Shown here: positions 11,190-20,919 of the stretch, one piece after another
How positions within the stretch are numbered: position 1 is the stretch's first letter
Layout: every line of letters begins with the position of its first letter
Source: Takakia lepidozioides
Lineage: Eukaryota > Streptophyta > Takakiopsida > Takakiales > Takakiaceae
DNA length: 64,000 nucleotides
Reading direction: 5' to 3'
NCBI GenBank assembly: GCA_030704615.1
Contig: CM060732.1
Coordinates: 58,819,053-58,883,052, forward strand
The notes under the pieces: model-generated
What the model was told of the DNA's origin: nothing
Seen by the model: the letters and a program-made list of their open reading frames with translations, nothing else
The model's database searches: none
Program-made: the position numbers and the translations under genes

Positions 11190-11990
11190 CTCCAAGAAAC
11201 CTGCATGGGTAGATGGTCAACTGGAAGCCGCAGCAGCAGCGGCACAATTGATAAAATCAGGCAATGCTAATCAAGGCACCTTCTTCACCCATTTCACTCT
11301 GTTTTTCCCTCTTATCAGAATCGCCCCAAATTTTCATGTTTTAAGAATTCTGCAAGTTAGCTGGTTGAATGAACTTTTGATAGTTTGGAGTGACTTTGAC
11401 ATGATATTGCCAAAGTGACAATAGGAAAGTATCCAGAAATAGGTAACAGAGAGGAGAAGCTGTGGAATGAATACTTTTCTGACCCCAGTCAATGTTGGGA
11501 CAACCGTCTTGGAAGGTAAATGCCTTTGGATTACAGAGTGGTAGATGCAATTGAGAATAGAAACTGGTGTGATAAGTTGAGTTGGGTGTTTGCTGGAACA
11601 AATCTAGGCTGCCATTGTCAGCTGCTAACAGCAATGCAAGGATGTATGCATGATCTGTGCAGAGGCATGGATAGCTGAAGGAGTAGGGATAGAGTGTCAT
11701 CCAAGAGGGCCAGATTTCAAGCTCCAGATTATTTATGATTCCCTGTGGAGGGTTAGCTACAAGAAACCTGCATGGGTAGATGGTACATAGTTTGGAGTGA
11801 TTTTGATATGATACTGCCAAAGTGACAATAAGAAAGTATCCAGAAACATGTAACAAAGATGAGGAGAAGCTGTGGAATGAATGCTTTTCTGACCGCAGTC
11901 AAGGGTGGGACAACCGAGGGAAAAAGGTGAATGTCTATTAGATTACAGAGAGTAGGAGACGCAACTCAGTATAGACACTAAGGCAAACTC
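11190..11990 (+). repeat. Dispersed repeat shared by both CACTA elements
   Basis: This contains a frame reading KKPAWVDGQLEAAAAAAQLI followed by non-coding sequence (GAAGCTGTGGAATGAAT, twice). The same sequence occurs inverted as about three tandem copies at 56.69-58.14 kb. Here there is one longer copy and a partial second copy from about 11745. The peptide is similar between copies, but I do not recognise a protein family. It may be a captured exon. Confidence 0.7.
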
Positions 11991-12109
11991 TCCTTCCCTG
12001 CAAAGGGTGTGTTTTGGTATCTGAGCGAATAAATATAATTTCTAAAAACATAATTTCAATATTTTGTTATTTAATAATGTTCTCATCTAGGCCAATGTCC
12101 ATTTTTCCT

Positions 12110-12110
<1 letters not shown>

Positions 12111-12136
<26 letters not shown>
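12111..12136 (+). repeat. (AAT)n microsatellite
   Basis: About eight uninterrupted TAA/AAT trinucleotides near the right end of CACTA-1. Confidence 0.9.
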
Positions 12137-12140
<4 letters not shown>

Positions 12141-12295
12141 TAAATTAAATCCATTAATATTCAAACTTCCGTGGACTTTTCCACAAGGCCACCCGAGAGC
12201 CATGCCGTCCACGGGGTGTCCGAAAGCACTAGTCGTTCCTTACACCCACGACAGGTGTGGACTGCGGCTGATTCCACAGCAAAAAGTGTGGAAAA

Positions 12296-12327
12296 AGCCG
12301 TGGAAAAAGCCGGTTTCTCTTCTAGTG
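12296..12327 (-). repeat. Right terminal inverted repeat of CACTA-1
   Basis: Exact inverted copy of 4837-4868, followed by ATC (12328-12330). A second GTGGAAAAAGCCGTGGAAAA block just inside provides tandem subterminal motifs. Confidence 0.9.
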
Positions 12328-12330
12328 ATC

Positions 12331-13859
12331 CGGGGTACTGAATGATTATAAGAGATGAAAGAGGGAGACGGGCTAAGGGATGAACTATGGAGAAAAATAA
12401 GATTGGATTTAAGAAAAAAGCTCCTCCCATGATGAACATAATGAAATGAAGCTTGAGTGATGGGAAAGTCGGAAGAAGGGTGGAACCAACAGGAATCACG
12501 CTGAATCAGGACAATAGAAAGAACTGCCATAACGAAGAGATGGAGAGAAAAATAAAACATATAAGAGAAAACATGATATGCCTATCTAGCGAAAGCTGGA
12601 TTTGGGGGTTTGAGTATGCTGGTGTCTGCGAGGGTAGTGAGAGCCCCGTAGGTATTGAAAGAGACGGGGAAGTGCCCAGAAGACCGTTGGGGGTCGTCTT
12701 GCAGCTCCGCCATCGCTCCCTTCGCATCCTCCTTCCCTGGATGATTTCTTGACTAAAATTTCCATTTTCTCCTGTTCGGTTATTAAAAAATAATAAAATT
12801 CCAAAGATTTTTGTTTTGTATCAATATGATGAATTAGAGGGCTGTTTCCCCCTTTTTTCTTTTACAAATCCAATGATAAAAAAAGAAGTGATGATCAAAG
12901 CGCTTTCTCTTGGGACTTTTGGGCTCCCCTCCTTTGCTTTTGTCTCTTTCTACCCTCAGCTACCAGGCTACCCCTTAGCTACATGCCAAACACACCACAC
13001 ACGGGCTTCTATCCTTTACACATAGAGAATTTTTTCTAGATCATCAAAACCCATCTACCCATATATCATCCATCTATAATTAGATTCATCCATCCACATC
13101 TACATTTCATCTATAATTATGGATGAAATTCATCTATACTTACTGAAAGCATCAAACTAGCCGTCACCCATCTCTATCTAAAGATGGGAGTGCACAGTGA
13201 TACATTGCATGGTGCATCACAAACAAGCCTCAAATGGCAGTGCTTTCTTGCTTTGGCAAAACACTATAAGGGGGACATGACTCAGCACAACACACCAATC
13301 GGAGAGCCTTGACATGGTGTAAGTCCTTTGACCACATTTCCTCCGTTGACCTCAACATGATGCATAGTCTCTCTCTGCAGAAGAGAGCCAACAAACAGAC
13401 AGATCGTCCCAATAGGAGCCATTGAATCATTGCACATGTGGATTGGCGTCAGAAAAGCGATGTGTCCAGTGCAGGAATGATAAGATCTTTTGAGGATGTT
13501 TCAGTCCCCATCAAATGCATGTCACACAATTTTGTAGGCCCATTGTGTTTGCCAATCTTCCGACATTTCATACTTAGTTTATTGTAAACTTTGCTTTTTC
13601 TTAACATGCGATCTGTTTTTTGTGGCGCACCCACAATGATAATGCCAGAGATGTGGCAGTGCCAGGCTGCGTGTACTCGAGGGACGGAAGTCTCGTAGAT
13701 TCCTCGCAAGTTAGATCACAGCAAATCTGAGTATTTCTCGGGTGAGAAGTTTGTGTTTTCTGGGACTGGGCTGGGAGTCCACGGGAGTATGTTCTGTGTT
13801 CGAGAGAGAAAGAAAGGAATTGGGTCGGGAAATTGAAGCCAGGCCGAGGCGTGCAGGCG
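12331..13859. other. Intergenic DNA upstream of the first oxygenase gene
   Basis: No supportable gene. 13040-13145 contains repeated ATTCATC/GATGAAT and CATCTATAATTA words. The promoter of the gene starting at 13860 should lie at the right end of this stretch. I cannot identify a TATA box with confidence. Confidence 0.4.
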
Positions 13860-16601
13860 ATGGCAGCCGCAGTGCATGATATCACCATAGCCCAGGAGCG
13901 CGTGCAGACTCTGGCAGAGCAGGGCCTCTGGGAGATTCCAAGCACCTACATCCGACCACTGGAGGAGCGCCCCACCAATTGTGCGACTGCAGGTGTGCGA
14001 GACATACCTGTGATCGACCTCGCAAGTCTCGAGAAAGGGCGGCCCAGAATTGTTGCTGATGTGGGGCGTGCCTGCGAGGAGTGGGGCTTATTTCAGGTTA
14101 TATGCTCTCTCTTCGGTTTCAATGTGTCATCGCGTCCGCAATTATTAACGATTATGACCTTACAAAATATCTCTTTGTTAGTGTTGCTATTTTTAACATG
14201 GTCCACACATTACACCTGCTACACACAGATTCCACCTAGGAGATTCGGATCTTCAGGTACCTTGGTTAGCCATGGGCAAGTTCAGTGTTCAAGGGAAGTT
14301 TTGAGTGCTTATGCATCTTGCTGTGATAGGTGGAATGGCTGAGGATGACACACCAAGCCAAGGCTTAATCAGCAAAAGCCTTTTCCTAGATATTGAAGAA
14401 GTTTAGATTTTGTGGGTGAGTACTGGATGTAATGTGCTGCAGGTGATAAACCATGGAGTCCCATTGCCACTCCTTGAGAGAATGCGGGAGATTGCAGGTC
14501 ATTTTTTTGCAATGTCACTGCAAGAGAAGCTCACCTACGCATGCAAGGAAGGCAGCACAGCTCCTGAAGGCTATGGAAGCCGTATGCTGGTAAAGGAGGA
14601 GCAAGTGCTGGACTGGCGTGACTACCTGGACCACCACACTCTGCCTCTCTCCCGGCGGAATCCCTCTTGCTGGCCTTGCCAACCCACCTACTATCGGTGA
14701 GTACACCTTAGGCCTTTGACTTTTCGTGCTTGGTTTTGGTATAGTAAAATAATTTACTCTTTTGGCAAGGGCAATGGCTGGTTGTTGGATTAAAGAGTCT
14801 CTATGGTGACACTAATACGCAGATCCTTGTGCCCACTTGCATGTCTTAGTGCATGAATTAGGGGGTCGGAAGGATGTGGGAGACATATTTCATTGCACTC
14901 TGACAAAGATGGATAATGTAGAGGATGTATGGGGCCATCAATTCAAAGCTGTCGAGAAACTTCACTACTGTGTCTAACATGATGTGACCAGTCAAGAGAA
15001 CCACGACAATCATGAGCACTATGTAGCATAAGAACTGAGAAAAGCAAAGCTTTAGCTAGGCTATACACACTGTCAAAGGCAAGCCTGGGCCCTGTTCAAT
15101 ATCTGCCTCAAAATCAGTGTTTTGCTAGGGCCCTGCATGCCAGCACTTGAATCTACCGTGTTCTCTCTCATTGACTAAGTCCGAAATTTTAATACGTTAT
15201 GTGGCTGCCCTGTCAACAGGATGTGTCCTTCATTCCGTCAAGAAGTATACTTTCCAAGGATTTCTCTCTAATGTATTGCTTTGGTCCTTCCATTCCCATG
15301 CTGGTGGTCCTTCTGCCACTCTCCCCTCTCTCCTCCCCTGGTCTATTTGGTGCCAGGGAGACAGTGGAGGAGTACAGCGAGGAACTGAAGGGGTTAGCAC
15401 AGCGTCTACTGGGGCTCATCTCGGAGAGCCTTGGGTTGTCACCATCTTTCATCGAGGATTCTATTGGAGACCCATATCAGAATATCACTATCAACTACTA
15501 CCCACCGTGCCCTCAGCCACATCTCACACTGGGTCTGCAGGTACCATCTTTCCACCTTTTCATCCTGTGCTTGTACTGTACTCTCAATGGTCCGTTGAAG
15601 AACGGAGTAGAATTAGATGAGCTTCATGGAGACTTTTGGAAAATATTTGGGCTGTCTATTTGGCACTGAAATGTTGACAATCTGTTTAGGGATAGGTTGT
15701 CATGGTTCCATGTGTTAGCGGGGTCTTTGTATTGGTCGGTGCAGGCACATTCAGACATGGGAGCGATCACACTGCTGCTGCAGGACGATGTGGCAGGTTT
15801 GCAGGTTTACAAGGACTATGAGTGGATTGTGGTTCAGCCGTTGACAGATGCCTTTGTTGTCCAGCTGGGTGACATGCTGCAGGTGTGACTCTCTGCCCTT
15901 TTGAATTCAACTCATTTACGCCCACATTCGCCTAACAGTAACCACATTTGATTAATCCCAAGTGTCCCCGAAGAATATGAGTCGACTCTGTTGGCAGTTG
16001 CCACAAGGTCACAGTTGCCAATGACAGTCACTTGTCATCAGAGGAATTCAGGGTCCTCCTTCCTCCGGTTCTGATGGTGAACAGCAAATAGCTACACTAA
16101 CTTCCTATATAATGACTTGCTGTTGAGATGAGGCAGTGAGTGGGTATTGTTGTTGGCTTGAAACTTAGTGATTGGGGTGTGGTTGGGGCATGGCAGATCC
16201 TGAGCAACGACACATATAAGAGTGTGGAGCACCGTGCTGTTGTAAACAGGGACAAACCCCGCATATCAGTGGCCACGTTTTACGATCCTTGTAAAAGCAT
16301 ATGCATCAGTCCAGCAGAGCCTCTTTTAGATGATGAGCATCCCCCTCTTTTTCGTGGAGTCTGTTGGAGAATGTTTCAACCTGGTATTCCCAAGGGCCGG
16401 ACGGAAAGAAAACTATTGACTCTCTCGTTATCTTCAATTAGGTGTTATGGAAGTAGTCTATGCAAGTATGGCTACCACCTGTGTGTCAAAATCACCACCT
16501 GCCTGCTGTATTCCAATGCTTGTCTTCACTGGAGCCTTGCATGGCTGCCTCAGAACAGACAAGGGGATGCTTCCTGCACGAGGTACAAAGGGGGCTGTTG
16601 A
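13860..16601 (+). CDS. 2-oxoglutarate/Fe(II)-dependent oxygenase, five exons (gene A)
   Basis: Exons 13860-14096, 14443-14696, 15357-15540, 15745-15882 and 16197-16601 join in frame through GT-AG introns (346, 660, 204 and 314 bp) to give 405 codons. The N-terminal DIOX_N part has [18 protein letters not shown]; the catalytic jelly roll has NYYPPCPQP, iron ligands in AHSDMGA and VEHRAVV, and the 2OG-binding [10 protein letters not shown]. These are DOXC-class enzymes that oxidise small molecules (hormones, phenolics) in the cytosol. The motif order resembles the SRG1/jasmonate-oxygenase-like group; the substrate is unknown. The start is the first ATG of the frame. About 50 extra residues follow the usual end and diverge after LFRGV, so the 3' exon may be damaged or end earlier by splicing. 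It may still be functional. Confidence 0.82.
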
Positions 16602-17504
16602 GGATATAACATCAATCCTACACAGCTAAGGTTTGAACATCACAACTCCTGTTGTTGATGTCTGGAAGGTGCAGATTCAGGCCAAGCTGGTCACCCCTCA
16701 GGAGTTGAAGATTCTCGAAACTAGTGTGGGCAGTAAGCATTACATGAGACAAATACTGTGTAACAGCAAAGATTCCGTCATCTGGATATGAGGACTCACT
16801 ACAATGTATGCCAATATCGGGTACTGATATTGTGTGTGCACAGGTTAGTGCCGAATATTAGTGTTATGTAATCATACTCCCAGATGGGCCCGTTCAGGAA
16901 TCAAACACAATATACAGGAGGGTCGAGCCAGAGAGATCTTATCTTTGCTTTTGGATATCTTCATCCAGTGCGTACCTTTCTATGCCTGTTTCGTGCGGTG
17001 GGGTGATATTTGGTGTGAGCTCCTTTCAGCCACATCTGGGTGCCCTGCTTTCCATCTGTAAAATTGTGTATATCATAATAGATCAATTCCTCCTCTATGT
17101 CTCTACCATATTCACTGAAGATTCTCCTTCCTTGAGACGTGGACCGATTTGATTGTGAAAAATTACGCTACAGAGAGCACAATAGGAGATATGACGTTGG
17201 AAAGCCCGGTGTAAGGGCTACAGTTTACGCCTTTACTTCAGCCCTCCCTGCGCAAGATTCTAAAAAGACCATCGACCTTTAGGGGTTAGAGAATTTGGAA
17301 TGCCATGTTGAAAAGGTGATTGTGCTGTACACGGTACTTTTGCATCTAAATGTCTTTATTCGCAGAATGCACACGCGAAAACAGTGTGTCAGTGAAATCA
17401 TAGCATACCAAGTGAGACAATTTACCTATGTCTGATTGGCTCCAGACCATAGTGGTCTTTTGCAAAGTCGTAAATTATTTGATAGGTAGCAGTTTCTGCT
17501 GCTT
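16602..17504. other. Spacer with no supportable gene
   Basis: This lies between oxygenase gene A and the carboxypeptidase relic. It probably includes the 3' untranslated region of gene A. No transposon ends or RNA genes were noticed. Confidence 0.4.
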
Positions 17505-18729
17505 TTGATTGAGAGCACGCGTAAGAGGCCCAATCGACAATTTCTCCAATCTATGGATTTGTTCAGTGGTCTGGTCGTTTCGTTGGAAACACAGAAGCGA
17601 CTTGCTCTGGGATTCTCACAAGAAATGGGCTTTGATTGGAATAGTGGGCGGCTTGATGAATCTGTGCATCCTATGACAATCAGTGTGTCAGCCCCGTCTG
17701 ATGTCCGACTTACTTCGCGGTTCAGTGAGACTAAGGTAGAAACACCCAAATATGAGCAGGTCTCAAAATGGATCCCTATTTTTGGGGTGTAAAGTGGTCC
17801 CGCCTGCCTTTAAATGGCGACCTTACTGCCAACGGGCTGATTTAGGTTCCTTCGTGGGCATTGTGGGCCCCATGGTGCTTTGTTAGGTGAACAAAAACGT
17901 ACTGAATACTGTGACCAGCGTATTTGCCAAATGGAGGCCTTTTATAGGATACCTTTTGCTCTTGTGGGCCGAGCTGTTGGGTGAGTTATTGGGCCATTTC
18001 AAGTGCACATCTCGTGCATATCAGGTCACATGTAGGCTTCATATTAGATAATATCTCTATAGCTCAGGCATAGCATTTTTGTGCCCTGCCACTTTGATAA
18101 TATATATCAATTAGCCACTTCGTCCAAAATTCATGCAATTCAAACCACGAGCTGTTTGTTCAATTGCTCATCCAGTCATATAATTTTTCCCCTTACTGCA
18201 CCAATTGTACGGGCATATCTGCTTAAGCGCTCACATTTGGGTGTAACTACCTTAATTTGACATCCGGGCTTTTAGCCACTATTCATGAGGCCGGCCATGG
18301 GCTGTACGAACAGGGGAGGAATGCTGAAGCATGCAGGGATGGATTACCGGTTTCAAGACCCCCGGGGTTTGGGTTACACGAGAGTCAGTCGCTCTTGTGG
18401 GAGAAGCAGGTGGGCATGAGTGCGGAATATTGGTCTGTAATTCACGAAGCTTTTCGGCTCTGCCCAGTGGATTCCAAACAGTAATTGATGAAGTCAAGCC
18501 ATCGTTTATCAGAGTTTCTGCCGATGAGGTCCCTTATGCTCTTGATGTACTTCTCCGGTACTTCTCTTGAAATCGAGAAGGATCTAATAGACGAAACAAT
18601 AAACGCGTCAGACGTGCCTTCAGTCTGGAAAATGAGTATCTTAGAATCATTCCAGAGACACTGGCGGACGGTTTGAAGCCCAGCATCGTATTGGATGCAA
18701 CATCTTGCACCATAAAGTTCATTGCATGA
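17505..18729 (+). pseudogene. M32 (Taq-type) metallocarboxypeptidase pseudogene
   Basis: Fragments follow the order of family M32 zinc carboxypeptidases. 17505-17735 encodes GFDWNSGRLDESVHPMTIS and DVRLTSRFSET, ending at a plausible donor (AAG|GTAGAA). About 18270-18484 encodes ATIHEAGHGLYEQGR, with the HEXXH zinc motif, and GLHESQSLLWEKQVGMS, with the downstream Glu region. A frame change then leads to VIDEVKPSFIRVSADEVPYA, a few inserted bases after LLRY shift into EIEKDLIDETINASDVPSVW, and another shift gives IIPETLADG. The N-terminal third and C-terminus are missing. At least three frameshifts make it a pseudogene. Family assignment is firm; origin (host gene or older transfer) is not resolved. 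Confidence 0.85.
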
Positions 18730-18730
18730 T

Positions 18731-19119
18731 TACAGGTCTACAAGAGACACAGCTCGCTCCTGCATTTCAACGTCTGGCACCAATCTCCTCTAACCGCTGA
18801 ACTCTGAATCCATGATCCTTGCAAACTCAACATGATAACCTCATGATAATAATATACATCCCAGCTAATCAGAAGTGAGGCCAGTCTGATTTTGGTTGAA
18901 GGCTCAATGACCAATTCTGTACTACGGCCCAGCCCATTCTGGCAGGTAAGGCTTGTGGACGCATGAACTGGCGCGCGGTAAAATATAAAATGAGGGGAAG
19001 AACTTCGATTAAGAAATGATGTCAGTCCATTTTGCCTGCAGAATGGCCAGACCATTCTGCCTATGTAGTGTCCAGTCGAACAAAATCTAGGTAGGCCCTC
19101 TGGAGAATCAGCCACACTT
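18731..19119. other. Spacer, nothing recognised
   Basis: Presumably the 3' flank of the minus-strand oxygenase gene B together with decayed carboxypeptidase 3' sequence. No gene-like frame is supportable. Confidence 0.35.
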
Positions 19120-20919
19120 TTAAGACTCTGTTGCCAAGGATCTAAGAGCAAGCATGTGTTTTTTCCCTTGCAGTGCATTGCTGTATATGTTGGTTGTGTG
19201 CTCTCTAAATATGATTGATCTGTATACAGCCGGATGTGCTTTGTCTAAAAGCTCAGGAATAGGTTCAATGTGGGCCTCCGGGCCCGGGTCGTAGAATGTG
19301 CCACTCGACATGCGGGACCGTTCAGCATTCACAACGACACGGTGCTCTATACTCTTGTACTTTCCGTTGGTCAGTATCTGCAGGAATTTTAGCACATTAC
19401 AGAAAGAATCATGCATCCTGCAATTTTAGCTCCCAAATCGTGTACATCTTATGCAAACTATCAGAGATAGCAACAACCCTGTACTTCAAAGATGTCACAA
19501 CTGGTGTGTAATCTGGCCCACTTCATAACTCCAAGGCTTTGCAGATCAAGCGATCAAGGAAGAAATTATCCATTGTACAGCTAAGATACAAAACTGTCCA
19601 GCAAGCACTCACCTCTAACGAGTCACCCAAATTGACGATTAAAGCACCAGGGCAGGTCTGCACCCAAACCCAAGCGCCGTCCTTACGCACTTGGAGACCC
19701 GGAGTTTCGTCTTGCCAAAGTATTGTGAGGGCACCCACGTCCGAGTGCCCGCCTAGCCCTATTGCAAGGTCTGGCTGAGGACAAGGAGGGTAATAGTTGA
19801 CGTTCATGTTCTGGTAAGGTTCTCCGATCGCCTCTTCCAAACGGGACGAATGCAACCCCAGTGATTCTGAAACCATAGCCAAGAGCCTTCTAGCGAGCTG
19901 CGCTGTTTGCAGGCTATACTCTTCAACCGTGTCTCTGTTCCAATACACTCGCTAAAGTCAGCACCTTATCCAGGAAATCATGGTCTTTAATCACCTGCTA
20001 GGCATCATTCCGGACATTGAGTTCCAAGATCTCACCTTGATCTCACTTTTAATTTCGTGTTGTTCACATAGTGAGAGAATGCACATGCTTCTTGCGAGGG
20101 CAGCTCCCTTTCTAAGACTCCTACACTTTCACATGCCAGCCAGTGAAAGGGGATCGACGTGTAGACACAGGACGTAGTTGCAATGAAAGCGGAGTCCGAA
20201 GCCATCAGCACCTCATGACCAATACTGGACATCCAGACCCAGAAATTTTATATATGTACCATTCAATTGTCGTTGGGCGGTAGGTGAGCAAAAAATCTAT
20301 CAATCCTAAGAGGTCGATCTGCCTCAATGGATTCATTTAAAGCCCCTCCTTACTAATCGGGCATCATTCGAGCTCTTGTATATATGGCATATTTCACGGT
20401 TCAAGCATCAAGTGCTGGAATTTTCAGGTAGAGATGCACGTACCTATAGTGTGGGGGATTGGCAGGCCAGTTGGTGACAACTCTGCGAGAAATTGGCAGA
20501 GTGCGATGATCAAAATAGTCTCTCCAATTCAAAATGGCAACCTCATCCAACACCAATTTGCTGCCGTAGCCTTCAGGAACGAAATGCACCGGGCTTGATT
20601 TTGCCGCATACTCCATCCTCTCTTCCAAAGGTAGCCTAAAGAAAGTTCTGGCACAATCCTGCATTCTTTCCAGCAAGTCCAGGGGAAGGCCATGGTTGAC
20701 CACTTGGAAAAAGCCCCAATCTTTACAAGCACGCCCTAACTCCGCCACAATTTGTACACGATGCTCCTCAGTATCGAAGCCTGCCATGTCGATCACTGGA
20801 ATGCTCTCTGTGGAAGCAGTAGCTACGTTGTCGGATGGATCCTCTGGTGTGCGGAATCGATCAGGCACATATCGCAAGCCTTGCTCAACCAGCGCTTGCA
20901 CTCTCATTTCCTCACCCAT
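19120..20919 (-). CDS. 2-oxoglutarate/Fe(II)-dependent oxygenase, three exons (gene B)
   Basis: Exons 20919-20444, 19934-19613 and 19377-19120 splice in frame (introns 509 and 235 bp) to 351 codons plus stop. The first exon reads MRVQALVEQGLRYVPDRF, WGFFQVVNHGLPLDLLERM and NWRDYFDHRTLPISRR. The second has [12 protein letters not shown], the iron-binding GGHSDVGALTILWQD and PGALIVNLGD. The third has KSIEHRVVVN, SRMSSGTFYDP and the usual C-terminus ending LATES. Length and all catalytic residues fit a complete DOXC-class enzyme (SRG1/JOX-like); the substrate is unknown. ATG at 20919 is preferred because RVQ.L.E.G is the normal N-terminus. It lacks two introns found in gene A. It is convergent with gene A across the carboxypeptidase relic. 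Confidence 0.88.

Larger units (their letters stand above)
4837..12327. mobile_element. Complete CACTA (En/Spm) element with PPR cargo (CACTA-1)
   Basis: The left end reads CACTAGAAGAGAAACCGGC and the right end is its exact inverted copy, with 32 bp of perfect terminal inverted repeat. The flanking 3 bp are ATC on both sides (4834-4836 and 12328-12330), the target duplication length known for CACTA elements. TTTTCCAC/CCACGGC-type motifs recur just inside both ends, like the subterminal transposase-binding repeats of the superfamily. I see no CACTA transposase in the 7,491 bp, so the element looks non-autonomous. Its interior is a tandem PPR array (6.1-10.5 kb), PPR remnants and a repeat family shared with the second CACTA element near 57 kb. 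Confidence 0.88.

Noticed and set aside
4837-12327. A functional PPR protein gene at 6.1-10.5 kb
   Set aside because: Recurrent frame-shifting 20-bp losses and stop codons leave no continuous product longer than about 217 codons.
12453-12752. Open frame just right of the CACTA element
   Set aside because: No recognisable domain, overlapped by equally long frames on the other strand.
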